Origin: Stappia stellulata DSM 5886
Lineage (GTDB): Bacteria > Pseudomonadota > Alphaproteobacteria > Rhizobiales > Stappiaceae
Assembly: GCF_000423705.1 (NCBI RefSeq)
Contig: NZ_KE384083.1
Span: forward strand, 1-64,000
DNA length: 64,000 nucleotides
Direction of reading: 5' to 3'
The notes under the pieces are model-generated. The model searched no databases. It saw only the letters and a program-made list of their open reading frames with translations, and was not told the origin of the DNA. Position numbers and translations under genes: made by a program. Below are positions 8,616 to 16,296 of this stretch, piece after piece; the stretch's first letter is position 1; every line of letters starts with the position of its first letter.

Positions 8616-8640
8616 GGAACAAAGTCGAACCACCTCTGTT
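8616..8640 (+). promoter_or_regulatory. Candidate EcfG-type promoter
   Basis: GGAAC (8616-8620), then 17 bp, then GTT (8638-8640). This fits the alphaproteobacterial general-stress sigma factor consensus GGAAC-N16/17-cGTT, with T in place of the C. It lies 70-95 bp upstream of the gene at 8712. Confidence 0.55.
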
Positions 8641-8711
8641 CACACATGAGAAAGAGGGAAACGCAACCATGGGACGGATGCGCGCCTATGCCTCCCGGCA
8701 GGAGGACGACA

Positions 8712-9131
8712 ATGCGCTCCGATAAACCCGAATTTTCCCGTCGCGTCTTTCTGCTCGGCGCGTCTGCCTCAGCGCTGGTGCAGCTGGGGTGGGCCGACGT
8801 TGCAAGGGCGCAAGCCTTCCCGGATTTCGCCGCCGTGTGCCGTGACCTGTCCGGCTTCACGGCAATACCGCGCGCGCCCCTCCAGCAAGTGGCGACGGCA
8901 GTCGGCGACAAGGCCCAATCGGATCTCATCGCCGGGCAGGCGAGCGCGGCCACGTGCAAGCAGATCCTCAAGATGCTCTACACCGGAACGGATGGCTCCG
9001 AAGACACCGCGCCCGTCCGGCTCGCCTACACGGATGCACTGATGTATGCGGCCGTGGAGGACAGCCTGAATGTACCCAGTTATTGCGGGGGCCTTCCCGG
9101 CTACTGGTCGGAAAAGCCCGTGGACGTGTGA
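8712..9131 (+). CDS. FAD-dependent sugar dehydrogenase small subunit (FAD-SLDH family), orphan
   Basis: 139 residues. ATG 8712 is chosen because GGAGG lies 7 bp upstream. The N-terminus is a twin-arginine signal (SRRVFLLGASASALVQ, cut near ARAQA). The mature part ends YTDALMYAAVEDSLN, PSYCGGLPGYW and EKPVDV, closely matching the C-terminus of the gamma/small subunits (PF12318) of membrane FAD-sorbitol, gluconate and glucose dehydrogenases. In those systems this subunit escorts the catalytic GMC subunit through Tat. No GMC or cytochrome c subunit is present anywhere in the window, so the partner is elsewhere or the protein has another role. Confidence 0.78.
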   Translation: MRSDKPEFSRRVFLLGASASALVQLGWADVARAQAFPDFAAVCRDLSGFTAIPRAPLQQVATAVGDKAQSDLIAGQASAATCKQILKMLYTGTDGSEDTAPVRLAYTDALMYAAVEDSLNVPSYCGGLPGYWSEKPVDV

Positions 9132-9178
9132 TATTCGGCGCCTCGCCGTCTTTTTTGGAAAAAAAATCTTCAGAGCCT

Positions 9179-9204
9179 GGAACTTCACCCGCCTTGAAAC
9201 GGTT
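9179..9204 (+). promoter_or_regulatory. Candidate EcfG-type promoter (weaker match)
   Basis: GGAAC (9179-9183), 17 bp, GGTT (9201-9204). One base differs from GGAAC-N17-CGTT. It ends only 8 bp before the FNT start codon, so the transcript would be nearly leaderless or the true start lies further in. Read as suggestive only. Confidence 0.35.
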
Positions 9205-9212
9205 TAACCGGG

Positions 9213-10088
9213 ATGCACGACAGCGACGAGCGCCCCGCCGGGATCGAAGAAAACAGCCACGAACCCGAGACGATCCACGAAGAAGCCGAAGAAGTGTCGG
9301 TCTCGCAAGCGACGCGCCTGTCGGCCCGGCTGATTTACGAGGTCATCCGTCGCGACGGGGATGAAGAACTGTCGCGACCGGCGCTGTCGCTCGTTTGGTC
9401 CGGGCTTGCCGCCGGGATCCTGATGAGCCTGTCGGTGGTTGCGCAGGCCGTTCTCCACCTTCATCTGCCCGATGTCACCTGGGCGCCGATCATCGAGAGC
9501 GCCGGCTATTCCATCGGGTTCCTGATCGTCATCCTGGGGCGAATGCAGCTTTTCACCGAAAACACGATTACCACCGTCCTGCCCGTCATTTCACGCAGAT
9601 CCATGTGGTGCCTGAAGCGAACGTCCCGGCTGTGGATCATTGTGCTGACAGCGAACCTTCTGGGGACGGCCGCGGCGGCCGGGTTCCTCTCGCTCCCGGG
9701 CGTCATGGCCGACGGACTTACCGCCAGCCTCATCGAAGTGGCGCAGCATGCGGTGGAAGGAGATGCCTGGACGAACTTCAAGCGCTCGATCCCGGCAGGG
9801 GTGCTCGTTGCCGCAATCGTCTGGATCATGCCGTCCGCAGGAGGGAACTCCTTCTTTGTGATCTTTTCGCTTACCTGGCTGATGGCGGCTGCAGGCCTGG
9901 CGCATATCGTGGCGGGCTCGGTCGAACTGAGCCTGTTGGTCCTGAACGGCGACGTCGGTGCAATCGACGGCTTTTGGGATTTCCTTCTCCCGGTGCTTGC
10001 CGGAAACATTGTCGGCGGCACCGTCGTCTTCACCTTGCTGGCATGGGGACAGGTCAAGCTCGAAGTGGCGCAGGGAGAGGACGTGTGA
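9213..10088 (+). CDS. Formate/nitrite transporter (FNT) family channel, YfdC-like
   Basis: 291 residues: an acidic N-terminal tail (about 40 residues), then ELSRPALSLVWSGLAAGILMSLSVVAQA and five further membrane segments. GRMQLFTENTITTVLPV and the later MPSAGGNSFFVIFSLTWLMAAAGLAHIVAGSVE correspond to the two broken helices of FNT channels. The long acidic leader and the E-L-x-R-P-x-x-S-L motif place it with YfdC-type proteins rather than FocA/NirC. The transported anion is unknown. The neighbours are stress-type genes, not formate or nitrite metabolism. Confidence 0.85.
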   Translation: MHDSDERPAGIEENSHEPETIHEEAEEVSVSQATRLSARLIYEVIRRDGDEELSRPALSLVWSGLAAGILMSLSVVAQAVLHLHLPDVTWAPIIESAGYSIGFLIVILGRMQLFTENTITTVLPVISRRSMWCLKRTSRLWIIVLTANLLGTAAAAGFLSLPGVMADGLTASLIEVAQHAVEGDAWTNFKRSIPAGVLVAAIVWIMPSAGGNSFFVIFSLTWLMAAAGLAHIVAGSVELSLLVLNGDVGAIDGFWDFLLPVLAGNIVGGTVVFTLLAWGQVKLEVAQGEDV

Positions 10089-10183
10089 ACACCCGACCGA
10101 GACCATCCGTCAACGGTCTGAGACGCAGGGCTTCGTCAAACGGTCGCCCGCACCGCCGTTACGCTCCGGGCGTCGGCAGGTGA

Positions 10184-10417
10184 CTAACCGATCCAGTCCT
10201 CGACGAGGGCGAGGCTTGCATGGAAAATCGGGCGCTTTTCCTCGTCGCGCACGGTCACGGATACCGAGCATCGCACGTCATCCGGCATCAACTCGGCGAC
10301 AATCGGCGCCAGAACGGCGAGCGCCTCGGCGCGCGCGGTCGCGCGATCGGCGAGGTGCGTTCCCGTATCGTCCGGGGTGTCGACGCCATTGTTGACGTCA
10401 AAGTAAAAGAGCGTCAT
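10184..10417 (-). CDS. DUF6894 small protein
   Basis: 77 residues starting MTLFYFDVNNGVDTPDDTGTHL, then ATARAEALAVLAPIVAELM. This is the FFDV-x-DG-x-x-x-x-D-x-x-G-x-x-L..A-xx-EAL pattern of DUF6894, a family abundant in Rhizobiales and Methylobacterium and without known function. No signal peptide or membrane segment. Its ATG overlaps the stop of the upstream Crp/Fnr gene by 4 bp, so it is co-translated with that regulator. Confidence 0.75.
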   Translation of the reverse strand: MTLFYFDVNNGVDTPDDTGTHLADRATARAEALAVLAPIVAELMPDDVRCSVSVTVRDEEKRPIFHASLALVEDWIG

Positions 10418-11181
10418 CGGGTCGCGTCCTCCTGGATAGGAATTGAGTCACGAGACATGTGATGCCCCCAACGATCTTCCAGGTGCAGATAATCGCTCTC
10501 GAATTGAGCGAACTCCCGCAAGGCATCGATATCCGGCAAAGCGACGCGACTGTCCTGAACGGTCACCAGTCCCTTGTTGCGCAGCTTGGAAAGAACGCGC
10601 TGCGCATGAACGGATGAAATTCCAAGAATATCGCCGAGCTCCTCCTGGGTCAGCGGCATCAGCGCATCATACATCTCGTCAACGGCTTCGAGCCGGGTGT
10701 GCAGCTCGCAAAAAAGATGCGCCATCTGCTGGTCCGCGCGTCGCCGTCCCATGTTCACCAACCATTCGCGCAGAATGGCTTCATCCACCAACGTTGACCA
10801 GAAAAGCGCACGTCGGATTCGCGGGTGATTGTCGAGAAGATCCTCGATCGTGCGTCGCGGGATCCTCACAATGCGACAGTTCGTAAGCGCGCCCAGGCTG
10901 TGATCCATTCGCCCCAGAATCGCGACATGGAGGTCACAGATATCGCCGGGAAGCATAAGCGCGACAATCGCGCGCCGGCCCTCGGGCAGAATCTTGTAGC
11001 GGCAGACCATGCCACTCACCACGAGGTGAACGTTTTCGGGATCTTCTCCCTGCCTTATCAGGTCATCGCGCGCGTTGCAGTCGTAAGGCGTGGCGACCAC
11101 CTGGTCCAGTCGTTCCAGGTCATCGGGATCCAGTGGACCGGAATTTTGCAGCTTTCGCGCGAGGACATTCGGCATCCGCAC
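10414..11181 (-). CDS. Crp/Fnr-family transcriptional regulator
   Basis: 255 residues. The cyclic-nucleotide-like sensor domain spans about residues 20-130 (DLIRQGEDPENVHLVVSGMV, GRRAIVALMLPGDICDL). A dimer helix follows, and a C-terminal HTH at about 175-220 (LTQEELGDILGISSVHAQR, then LRNKGLV). The FNR recognition motif E-xx-SR is absent and there is no four-cysteine cluster, so it is not an oxygen-sensing FNR. This type is common beside DUF6894 and HWE/HisKA_2 kinase genes in alphaproteobacteria. It lies 5 bp downstream of the kinase gene. Signal and targets are unknown. Confidence 0.85.
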   Translation of the reverse strand: MRMPNVLARKLQNSGPLDPDDLERLDQVVATPYDCNARDDLIRQGEDPENVHLVVSGMVCRYKILPEGRRAIVALMLPGDICDLHVAILGRMDHSLGALTNCRIVRIPRRTIEDLLDNHPRIRRALFWSTLVDEAILREWLVNMGRRRADQQMAHLFCELHTRLEAVDEMYDALMPLTQEELGDILGISSVHAQRVLSKLRNKGLVTVQDSRVALPDIDALREFAQFESDYLHLEDRWGHHMSRDSIPIQEDATR

Positions 11182-11186
11182 ACCCG

Positions 11187-11843
11187 TCAGGCATTTGCAT
11201 CTTTGATCGTCACAACCGACTCCGGCAGATTAACAGGAAATTCAACCGTGAGAACAGTCCCTTCCGGACTTTTCCTCTCCCATGCAACCGTACCGGCAAT
11301 CTCGCCGGCAAGGGCACGCACGATGCCTGTTCCCTGCCCGCCCGCGCCGTTTAATGCGTCTTGCTGAAGGCCGACACCGTCATCCGCAACCGTGAGCCGA
11401 CAATGCTGCTCGTCCACAAGGTCGACACTCACTTCAATCCGCCCGCCGCTCCGGCCGGGGAAAGCATGTTCAAGGCTGTTGGCAACCGCCTCCAGCAGAA
11501 TGCGTGCCGCATTCCTCGAAACATGAGGCAGCATGGGGTCGAGCAGACCGCGGCGGACGATCAGGTCGACATTGTTTGCGGCTCCAAGCACCGTCCAGTT
11601 CTCCTCGATCAAGTCGAGGAATGCGCCCAGATCGCCGGAATCGGCTTCCGCCAACGCCGATTGCTGGCTTGCAACAGCGAGAATCTGCTCCAGCACATTT
11701 TCCACGCGCCGGCGCGCTTCTTCGTTCTCGCATTCGGACAATTGCAGCATCGCATAGGACTGAAGGAGCTGGAATCCGTTGGTCATTCTGTGCCGTATCT
11801 CGGCGACATGAACAGGCGCCGTTTCGGTGTTCTGGAAATCCAT
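11187..11843 (-). CDS. Short sensor histidine kinase, HisKA_2/HWE-like
   Basis: 218 residues with no membrane segment and no sensor domain. The phosphoacceptor helix is near the N-terminus (AEIRHRMTNGFQLLQSYAML, H18 the likely phospho-site). The ATPase domain has an N box (LLEAVANSLEHAF), G1 (VADDGVGL) and G2 (GGQGTGIVRALAGEIAG). This compact form without an input domain resembles kinases feeding PhyR/LovR-type responses. It is followed by the Crp/Fnr gene and DUF6894 in one transcript. A partner receiver is not in the window. Confidence 0.82.
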   Translation of the reverse strand: MDFQNTETAPVHVAEIRHRMTNGFQLLQSYAMLQLSECENEEARRRVENVLEQILAVASQQSALAEADSGDLGAFLDLIEENWTVLGAANNVDLIVRRGLLDPMLPHVSRNAARILLEAVANSLEHAFPGRSGGRIEVSVDLVDEQHCRLTVADDGVGLQQDALNGAGGQGTGIVRALAGEIAGTVAWERKSPEGTVLTVEFPVNLPESVVTIKDANA

Positions 11844-11968
11844 TCAAGTCACCTCTTTAGTTCTGGATGTGGATTGCTTTCGATGGTGAATGGGAATTTG
11901 TCCGGTGTCCGCAACAATTGTTGCCCCCACGCAAACAGCCAGATTCCGTCGACTGTCGGCCGCCTCCT

Positions 11969-11993
11969 GGAACATTCGAAGGCGGGACCTGTT
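11969..11993 (+). promoter_or_regulatory. Candidate EcfG-type promoter
   Basis: GGAAC (11969-11973), 17 bp, GTT (11991-11993), followed after 37 bp by the ATG of the tail-anchored protein gene. Good fit to the alphaproteobacterial general-stress promoter; the leader length is plausible. It uses the same TGTT -10 variant as the site at 8616. Confidence 0.6.
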
Positions 11994-12030
11994 TCGGGAG
12001 GGAGAACCAACGCGCGGGAAGGCACACACC

Positions 12031-12405
12031 ATGGCAAAGGACGCAAGGAACGGGACGGAAGCGGATCAGCCGGAACCGGAGGCGGCGCCCGGGCTTCACC
12101 GTTCGGCCGCCGCACAGGTCACCCGGCAGCATGAGCAACGCGACCACGCCGCCGCCGGCAGACAAACCGGTGGCGCCGATCCGGCCGCGGTGCCGCTGGG
12201 CACCGATGCGGAGGCTGCCGGCCATCCGCCGACCCCACAAGAGGCAGCGGTGGCCATCGACGGGGAGAACCCCCGTGCGCCGGAGGCCGACCGGAAACGC
12301 GGACCGGAAGAACTGCAGGGTGCCCGCCTCGCCCCGCGCACGGCATTGGCCGCCGCTTTGGCGATTGTTCTTCTGATCGTCGTTCTGATTGCGGTTTCCT
12401 GGTAA
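12031..12405 (+). CDS. Small low-complexity protein with C-terminal membrane anchor
   Basis: 124 residues. ATG 12031 is chosen because GGGAAGG lies 8 bp upstream and a stress-type promoter lies before it. Residues 1-95 are hydrophilic, rich in A/E/P/G/Q and probably disordered (..AAQVTRQHEQRDHAAAGR..). The end is one hydrophobic helix (LAAALAIVLLIVVLIAVSW), giving a tail-anchored layout. I recognise no family. It is divergent from the kinase gene and convergent with the SLC13 gene. Possibly a stress-induced envelope protein, by promoter only. Confidence 0.6.
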   Translation: MAKDARNGTEADQPEPEAAPGLHRSAAAQVTRQHEQRDHAAAGRQTGGADPAAVPLGTDAEAAGHPPTPQEAAVAIDGENPRAPEADRKRGPEELQGARLAPRTALAAALAIVLLIVVLIAVSW

Positions 12406-12408
12406 GGC

Positions 12409-12424
12409 GCTCGGTTCACCGAGC
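12409..12424. terminator. Hairpin between convergent genes
   Basis: GCTCGG-TTCA-CCGAGC lies in the 33-bp gap between two converging stop codons, placed to serve as a bidirectional terminator. No T tract on either strand, so support is modest. Confidence 0.4.
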
Positions 12425-12438
12425 AGGTCGGCGCCCCC

Positions 12439-14301
12439 TCACAAGGGCCAGAAGACCAGCAGCAAGGGCACGCTGACCACGACGACAAGCGCCTCGAGCG
12501 GCAGGCCCATCTTCCAGTAATCGCCAAAACGAAAACCGCCCGGCCCGAGAATCAGCGTGTTGTTCTGATGACCGATCGGCGTCAGGAAGGCACAGGACGC
12601 ACCGATCGCGACCGCCATAAGGAAACTGTCGGGACTGACGCCCAATGTGGCGGCGATGCCAAGCGCGATAGGGCAAAGCACGGCGGCCGTGGCTGCATTG
12701 TTCATGACATCCGACAGGAACATGGTCGTGATCAACACCACGGTCAGCGCGGCAACCGGATTGCCCTGGGCAATCGTGTCAACCAGGAAGCGCGCCAGGG
12801 AATCCGCGGCACCGGTGTCTTGCATCGCGCCGGCGACCGGAAGCAAGGCGGCCAGCAGGACAATCACCGGCCAGTCAATCGCGGTATAGACCTGGTGCAG
12901 CGGGACCGTGCGCAGCACCATTGAGGCAAGCACGCCAAGCGCGAAGGCAACCGCCGCGGGAAGCACGCCAAGGGTGACCATGCCGATCGCGCCCACCATG
13001 ATGGCGCCCGCAATGATGGCCTGACGCTTGTCGGGTATGCGCAACTCGCGCGCACCGAGCGGCACGCAGCCCGTTTCATTGACAAAACCGGTCACGGCAT
13101 CCGCAGCCCCCTGCACCAGCAGCAGATCGCCGGACTGAAGCTTCACCGTGCGCAGCCTCGCGCGTGGCGGATGCCCCTCTCGCGAGACCGCCAGCAGGTT
13201 GATGCCGTAGCGGGTCCGAAGATAGAGGTCTCGCGCGGACTGCCCGACGATTGTCGAGCCGGGCAGAACGGCGAGTTCGCGCAAGACGATCTCATCGTTG
13301 CGGTCCCGGTCCCTGTCCTCCTCCTCATCCGCCGCCTTGTCGTCTTTGGCGGTGACGGCTGTTGAGCTTTCGGTCGCCTCCTCGGTGTCGGGAGCGTCGT
13401 CCGGCGCCTCCTCTGTTTCCCGATCGAGTTTCATGTCGAAAACGGACACGGCCTCGGCCAGTGCGTCCACATCGGCCTCGAGCACGAGAATGTCATTTGC
13501 ACGGATGTACCGTCCGCCATGCGGCGCGGTCAGGCGCACCTCGTTGCGGACAAGGCCGATGATCTGGGCGTCGCTGTCCTCGATTTTCCGCTCGAAGCCG
13601 CGCAGGGTCAGGCCGACGGCCTTGCTGTTTTCCGGGACATGCAGCTCCGTAAAATAGGCGCCGGTTTCGAACCCCTGGCCGGCCGCCGACTTTCGCACCG
13701 GCACCAGGCGCCAACCGACGAAGGCGACGAAAATCACGCCGGCAACCGCAACGGCAAGCCCAACGGGGGCGAAATCGAAAATGGCGAAATGGCCCGGTCC
13801 AACCTCGGCCCGAAAGCCGGAAACGATCAGGTTCGGCGGGGTTCCGATAAGCGTCGTCATGCCGCCCAGGATGGTGCCAAAGGCCAGCGGCATGAGCATC
13901 TGTCCGGGCGCCAGGTCCAGACGGCCGGAGAGTTGCACCGCGATCGGCATCAGGAGCGCCATGGCTCCGACATTGTTCATGAAACCGGACAGCGCCGCAC
14001 CGAGCCCCATGAGTGCGATCATGCTGGTCAGCCGGCCCGCGTTGCGCGGCAGGATGCTGCGCGCGAGCCAGTCCACCCCACCCGTGTTCTTCAGGCCCTG
14101 GCTGAGCACCAGCACACAGGCAACGGTGATCACCGCCGGGTGACCGAAACCGGCAAAGGCCTCCTCCGCCGGCACAAGGCCCGCGACCACGCTGGCCATC
14201 AGCGCCGCCAGCGCAACCACGTCATGACGAAACCGCCCCCAGAGAAACAGCCCCATTGTCGCAGCCAGAATGCAGAAGATCAGCAATTGGGGCGTGGTCA
14301 T
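12439..14301 (-). CDS. SLC13/DASS-type permease with two RCK_C domains
   Basis: 620 residues. The N-terminal membrane half holds LIGTPPNLIVSGF (residues 151-163), the first SNT-type signature of the family; the C-terminal half has the matching AFLTPIGHQNNTLILG. Between them lie two TrkA-C-like cytosolic domains (about 205-290 and 338-420). Residues 291-337 are a strongly acidic, low-complexity linker (EEAPDDAPDTEEATE.., then EEEDRDRDRND) not usual in the family. Such proteins are annotated as anion, sulfate or dicarboxylate permeases; the substrate is open. The linker is the oddity. Confidence 0.82.
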   Translation of the reverse strand: MTTPQLLIFCILAATMGLFLWGRFRHDVVALAALMASVVAGLVPAEEAFAGFGHPAVITVACVLVLSQGLKNTGGVDWLARSILPRNAGRLTSMIALMGLGAALSGFMNNVGAMALLMPIAVQLSGRLDLAPGQMLMPLAFGTILGGMTTLIGTPPNLIVSGFRAEVGPGHFAIFDFAPVGLAVAVAGVIFVAFVGWRLVPVRKSAAGQGFETGAYFTELHVPENSKAVGLTLRGFERKIEDSDAQIIGLVRNEVRLTAPHGGRYIRANDILVLEADVDALAEAVSVFDMKLDRETEEAPDDAPDTEEATESSTAVTAKDDKAADEEEDRDRDRNDEIVLRELAVLPGSTIVGQSARDLYLRTRYGINLLAVSREGHPPRARLRTVKLQSGDLLLVQGAADAVTGFVNETGCVPLGARELRIPDKRQAIIAGAIMVGAIGMVTLGVLPAAVAFALGVLASMVLRTVPLHQVYTAIDWPVIVLLAALLPVAGAMQDTGAADSLARFLVDTIAQGNPVAALTVVLITTMFLSDVMNNAATAAVLCPIALGIAATLGVSPDSFLMAVAIGASCAFLTPIGHQNNTLILGPGGFRFGDYWKMGLPLEALVVVVSVPLLLVFWPL

Positions 14302-14536
14302 ACATGCGGCCTTCGAAAAACGGGCGCGTCACTCGGCATCCGGACGGCCTGCCAAATCCGCTTCGGGAAACACACTGCATCGCTGCGCAAGGACGCGCAG
14401 GACTGTTCGTCACGATCGGCAAGCCTGCGGGCACAGGACTTCCAGGTCGGTATCGCAATACCATCGCAGCCACCCGGCACGCCAGCGGCATTGCCAGGAC
14501 GCAGGACAAGTTCCCCTGCGCGGCACGCAACCGCCG

Positions 14537-15226
14537 TCACATGCCTTCGACCGCAAAGTCGGGCGCCCCGCTCCAGACGAGTTTCCAGCTCGCCCCCGGG
14601 CGGACATTTTGAATGATGCCGGGATCGAAGGCGACGAAACAGCGCCCGCCCGCATGCCGCACGGACGGATAGACGAGGCCCCGGTGTCCGGCCCGGCGCA
14701 GCTCGTCGGCAAGAGCCTGGCCCGCCGGATAGCCGACATCCGGATCGCGGGCGAGCGCGGGATGCGCCGTTGCGTGCAGATCGGGGAAGTCACCGATGAA
14801 ATCGGCAAGCAGTTCGACATAAAAGGCCTCGTCCTCGTAGCGTCCGATGAAGCCCAGTTCCCGCGTGCGGTGAAAGCCGACCTCCTGAACGCTGGTCAAG
14901 ACGTCCCACGAACAATACCAGGCGCCCCGGTCGCCGCCGTTGAAGCGATTTCCGGTCGGCCGCGTGTAGGTGAAGGCCGCATTGATGTGGCTCTGGCCGT
15001 AAAGTTTGAGATCCTGCGCGCGCCTGGCGAAGGCCAGTTCCCGACGGTCGATGCCGGGACTTCCCTCCCGTTCTGCGATCAGCCGTGCACTTGTCTCGCC
15101 TTCCAGCTCCGCGAGAATCGCCGCTTCCGCGTCGGTGTCGACGAGCCCGCGCAATACCGGTGGCTTGTGATGCGTCTGGGAAATCAGGCGAACCAGCGCC
15201 CGGTCCTTGACCGAAACGACCCTCAC
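14537..15226 (-). CDS. RES-domain toxin
   Basis: 229 residues from GTG 15226, whose GTGA overlaps the antitoxin stop codon. RES family (PF08808) marks are TYTRPTGNRFNGGDRGAWYCS (R94 in the conserved G-x-R-F-N motif), GRYEDEAFYVELL, and ALADELRRAGHRGLVYPSVRH with S188, near the catalytic pocket of ADP-ribosyltransferase-like NAD+-degrading toxins such as MbcT. The RES domain occupies about residues 70-215. A longer in-frame open frame extends upstream to 15652 but overlaps the antitoxin in another frame, so I reject it. Chromosomal type II toxin. Confidence 0.85.
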   Translation of the reverse strand: MRVVSVKDRALVRLISQTHHKPPVLRGLVDTDAEAAILAELEGETSARLIAEREGSPGIDRRELAFARRAQDLKLYGQSHINAAFTYTRPTGNRFNGGDRGAWYCSWDVLTSVQEVGFHRTRELGFIGRYEDEAFYVELLADFIGDFPDLHATAHPALARDPDVGYPAGQALADELRRAGHRGLVYPSVRHAGGRCFVAFDPGIIQNVRPGASWKLVWSGAPDFAVEGM

Positions 15227-15621
15227 GCGCCACCCCGCAACGCGTCGACATAGTTTCGCACGCGCAGGATCTTGGGCAATCCGCCGGCGATCATCGCATC
15301 CACCGGGCGACCACCGTCGAATTCGGGTCCCGTGTTGGCGAGCTTGACCCAGTCGCGCGCGAGGGACGCGCTGAAATACAGCTCCAGCGACTTGTACAGA
15401 CCAACCAGCGCGCTCAGCCGCAGCATCTGGTCCCGCGTCAGATCCCCCGCATAGCCGGGTTTCTTCGCACGCTTCCAGGTCGAGTCGGACATGTCGGCCA
15501 ATGCAGCGGCCTCGCGCAAGGTCAACGACCAGGCGTCGGCAATCCGCGCGAAAGCCTTGAGCGCCACCGCCTGCCGCTCGGGAGCGGCCCGCTCCATCAC
15601 GAGATTTTCCATCGGACACAT
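15223..15621 (-). CDS. Xre/MbcA/ParS-type antitoxin
   Basis: 132 residues. The N-terminal half is an Xre-like HTH (AFARIADAWSLTLREAAALADMS, then STWKRAKK). The C-terminal half is the DUF2384 toxin-binding domain (DQMLRLSALVGLYKSLELYF, then ARDWVKLANTGPEFDGGRPVDAMIAGG), which blocks the RES active site. ATG 15621 is used; ATG 15609 is an alternative. It is coupled to the toxin by GTGA. Two TCAyATGA palindromes, 22 bp apart, lie 28-57 bp upstream and are the likely autoregulatory operator. Confidence 0.85.
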   Translation of the reverse strand: MCPMENLVMERAAPERQAVALKAFARIADAWSLTLREAAALADMSDSTWKRAKKPGYAGDLTRDQMLRLSALVGLYKSLELYFSASLARDWVKLANTGPEFDGGRPVDAMIAGGLPKILRVRNYVDALRGGA

Positions 15622-15648
15622 CCCTGCTTGATAGACGACAAAATAAGC

Positions 15649-15678
15649 TCATATGACCAGAATTTCAAGATCACATGA
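15649..15678 (-). promoter_or_regulatory. Candidate toxin-antitoxin operator (two sites, 22 bp apart)
   Basis: TCATATGA at 15649-15656 (perfect palindrome) and TCACATGA at 15671-15678. The 22-bp centre spacing puts both on one face of the helix, as expected for cooperative binding by a dimeric Xre antitoxin. Confidence 0.6.
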
Positions 15679-15762
15679 ACTAAAAGTGTCGTCGCATAGA
15701 CAGGGTGCGGCCGTCGTCGGGGATGTCTTGAGGCATGTCGCCCCCCTCTTCGGGCCTCACAT

Positions 15763-16284
15763 TCACGCCGCCGTCGACGTCGCCGCGGTCACCGAAAACA
15801 TCCAGTGGACGAGATCTTCCACATTTGCCGGCAACTCCGTGGCCGGCCCCCCGGAGAACTGGTGGAACGCCTCCGCATTGAGGGCGTTGAGCCCGACCAG
15901 AACCGGCATGTCCGCCGACAGGGCCTCGGCAATGGCGGTTCGAAACCCGCGTCCCTCCGCTTCGTGCTTGCCGAACTTGTTGACGATCAGACAATCAGCA
16001 CCGGAGGCGAGCCGCGCTTCGACAAGCCCCACAGCGCGTTCCAGGGCGGCGGGATCCAGCCGGCATCCCCTGGCCTCCCGGCCCAGGCTTTGCGAAATCC
16101 GGATGACCGGTCCTTCGGGCAGGACCTGCACATCCATGTCGCACGGCCCGGCATCGTCGCGCTCCGCGTTGATCTGCACCACCCCCGTTGCGCGAATGCC
16201 CTTTTCCAGAAGGCGACGCGAAAGATCGAAAAGCAGCAGATCGGTATCGCCGCGTCCGGGCGCCATCGTATAGGCGATCTTCAT
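15763..16284 (-). CDS. DUF2478 protein (molybdopterin-locus, P-loop-like)
   Basis: 173 residues. The start KIAYTMAPGRGDTDLLLFDLSRRL resembles a degenerate nucleotide-binding loop. DCLIVNKFGKHEAEGRGFR is the second conserved stretch (a Walker-B/NKxG-like N-K-F-G-K-x-E-x-x-G-x-G motif), typical of DUF2478. The family is often found beside molybdate transport and moeA/mob genes, as here, 13 bp downstream of moeA. A role in molybdenum-cofactor or nucleotide handling is plausible but unproven. No membrane segment. Confidence 0.72.
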   Translation of the reverse strand: MKIAYTMAPGRGDTDLLLFDLSRRLLEKGIRATGVVQINAERDDAGPCDMDVQVLPEGPVIRISQSLGREARGCRLDPAALERAVGLVEARLASGADCLIVNKFGKHEAEGRGFRTAIAEALSADMPVLVGLNALNAEAFHQFSGGPATELPANVEDLVHWMFSVTAATSTAA

Positions 16285-16296
16285 GATGGTTTCTCC

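Noticed and set aside
14537-15652. 371-codon reading of the RES toxin starting upstream of the antitoxin
   Set aside because: Its first 140 codons read the antitoxin gene in another frame; the GTGA overlap at 15226 gives a normal-length RES protein.
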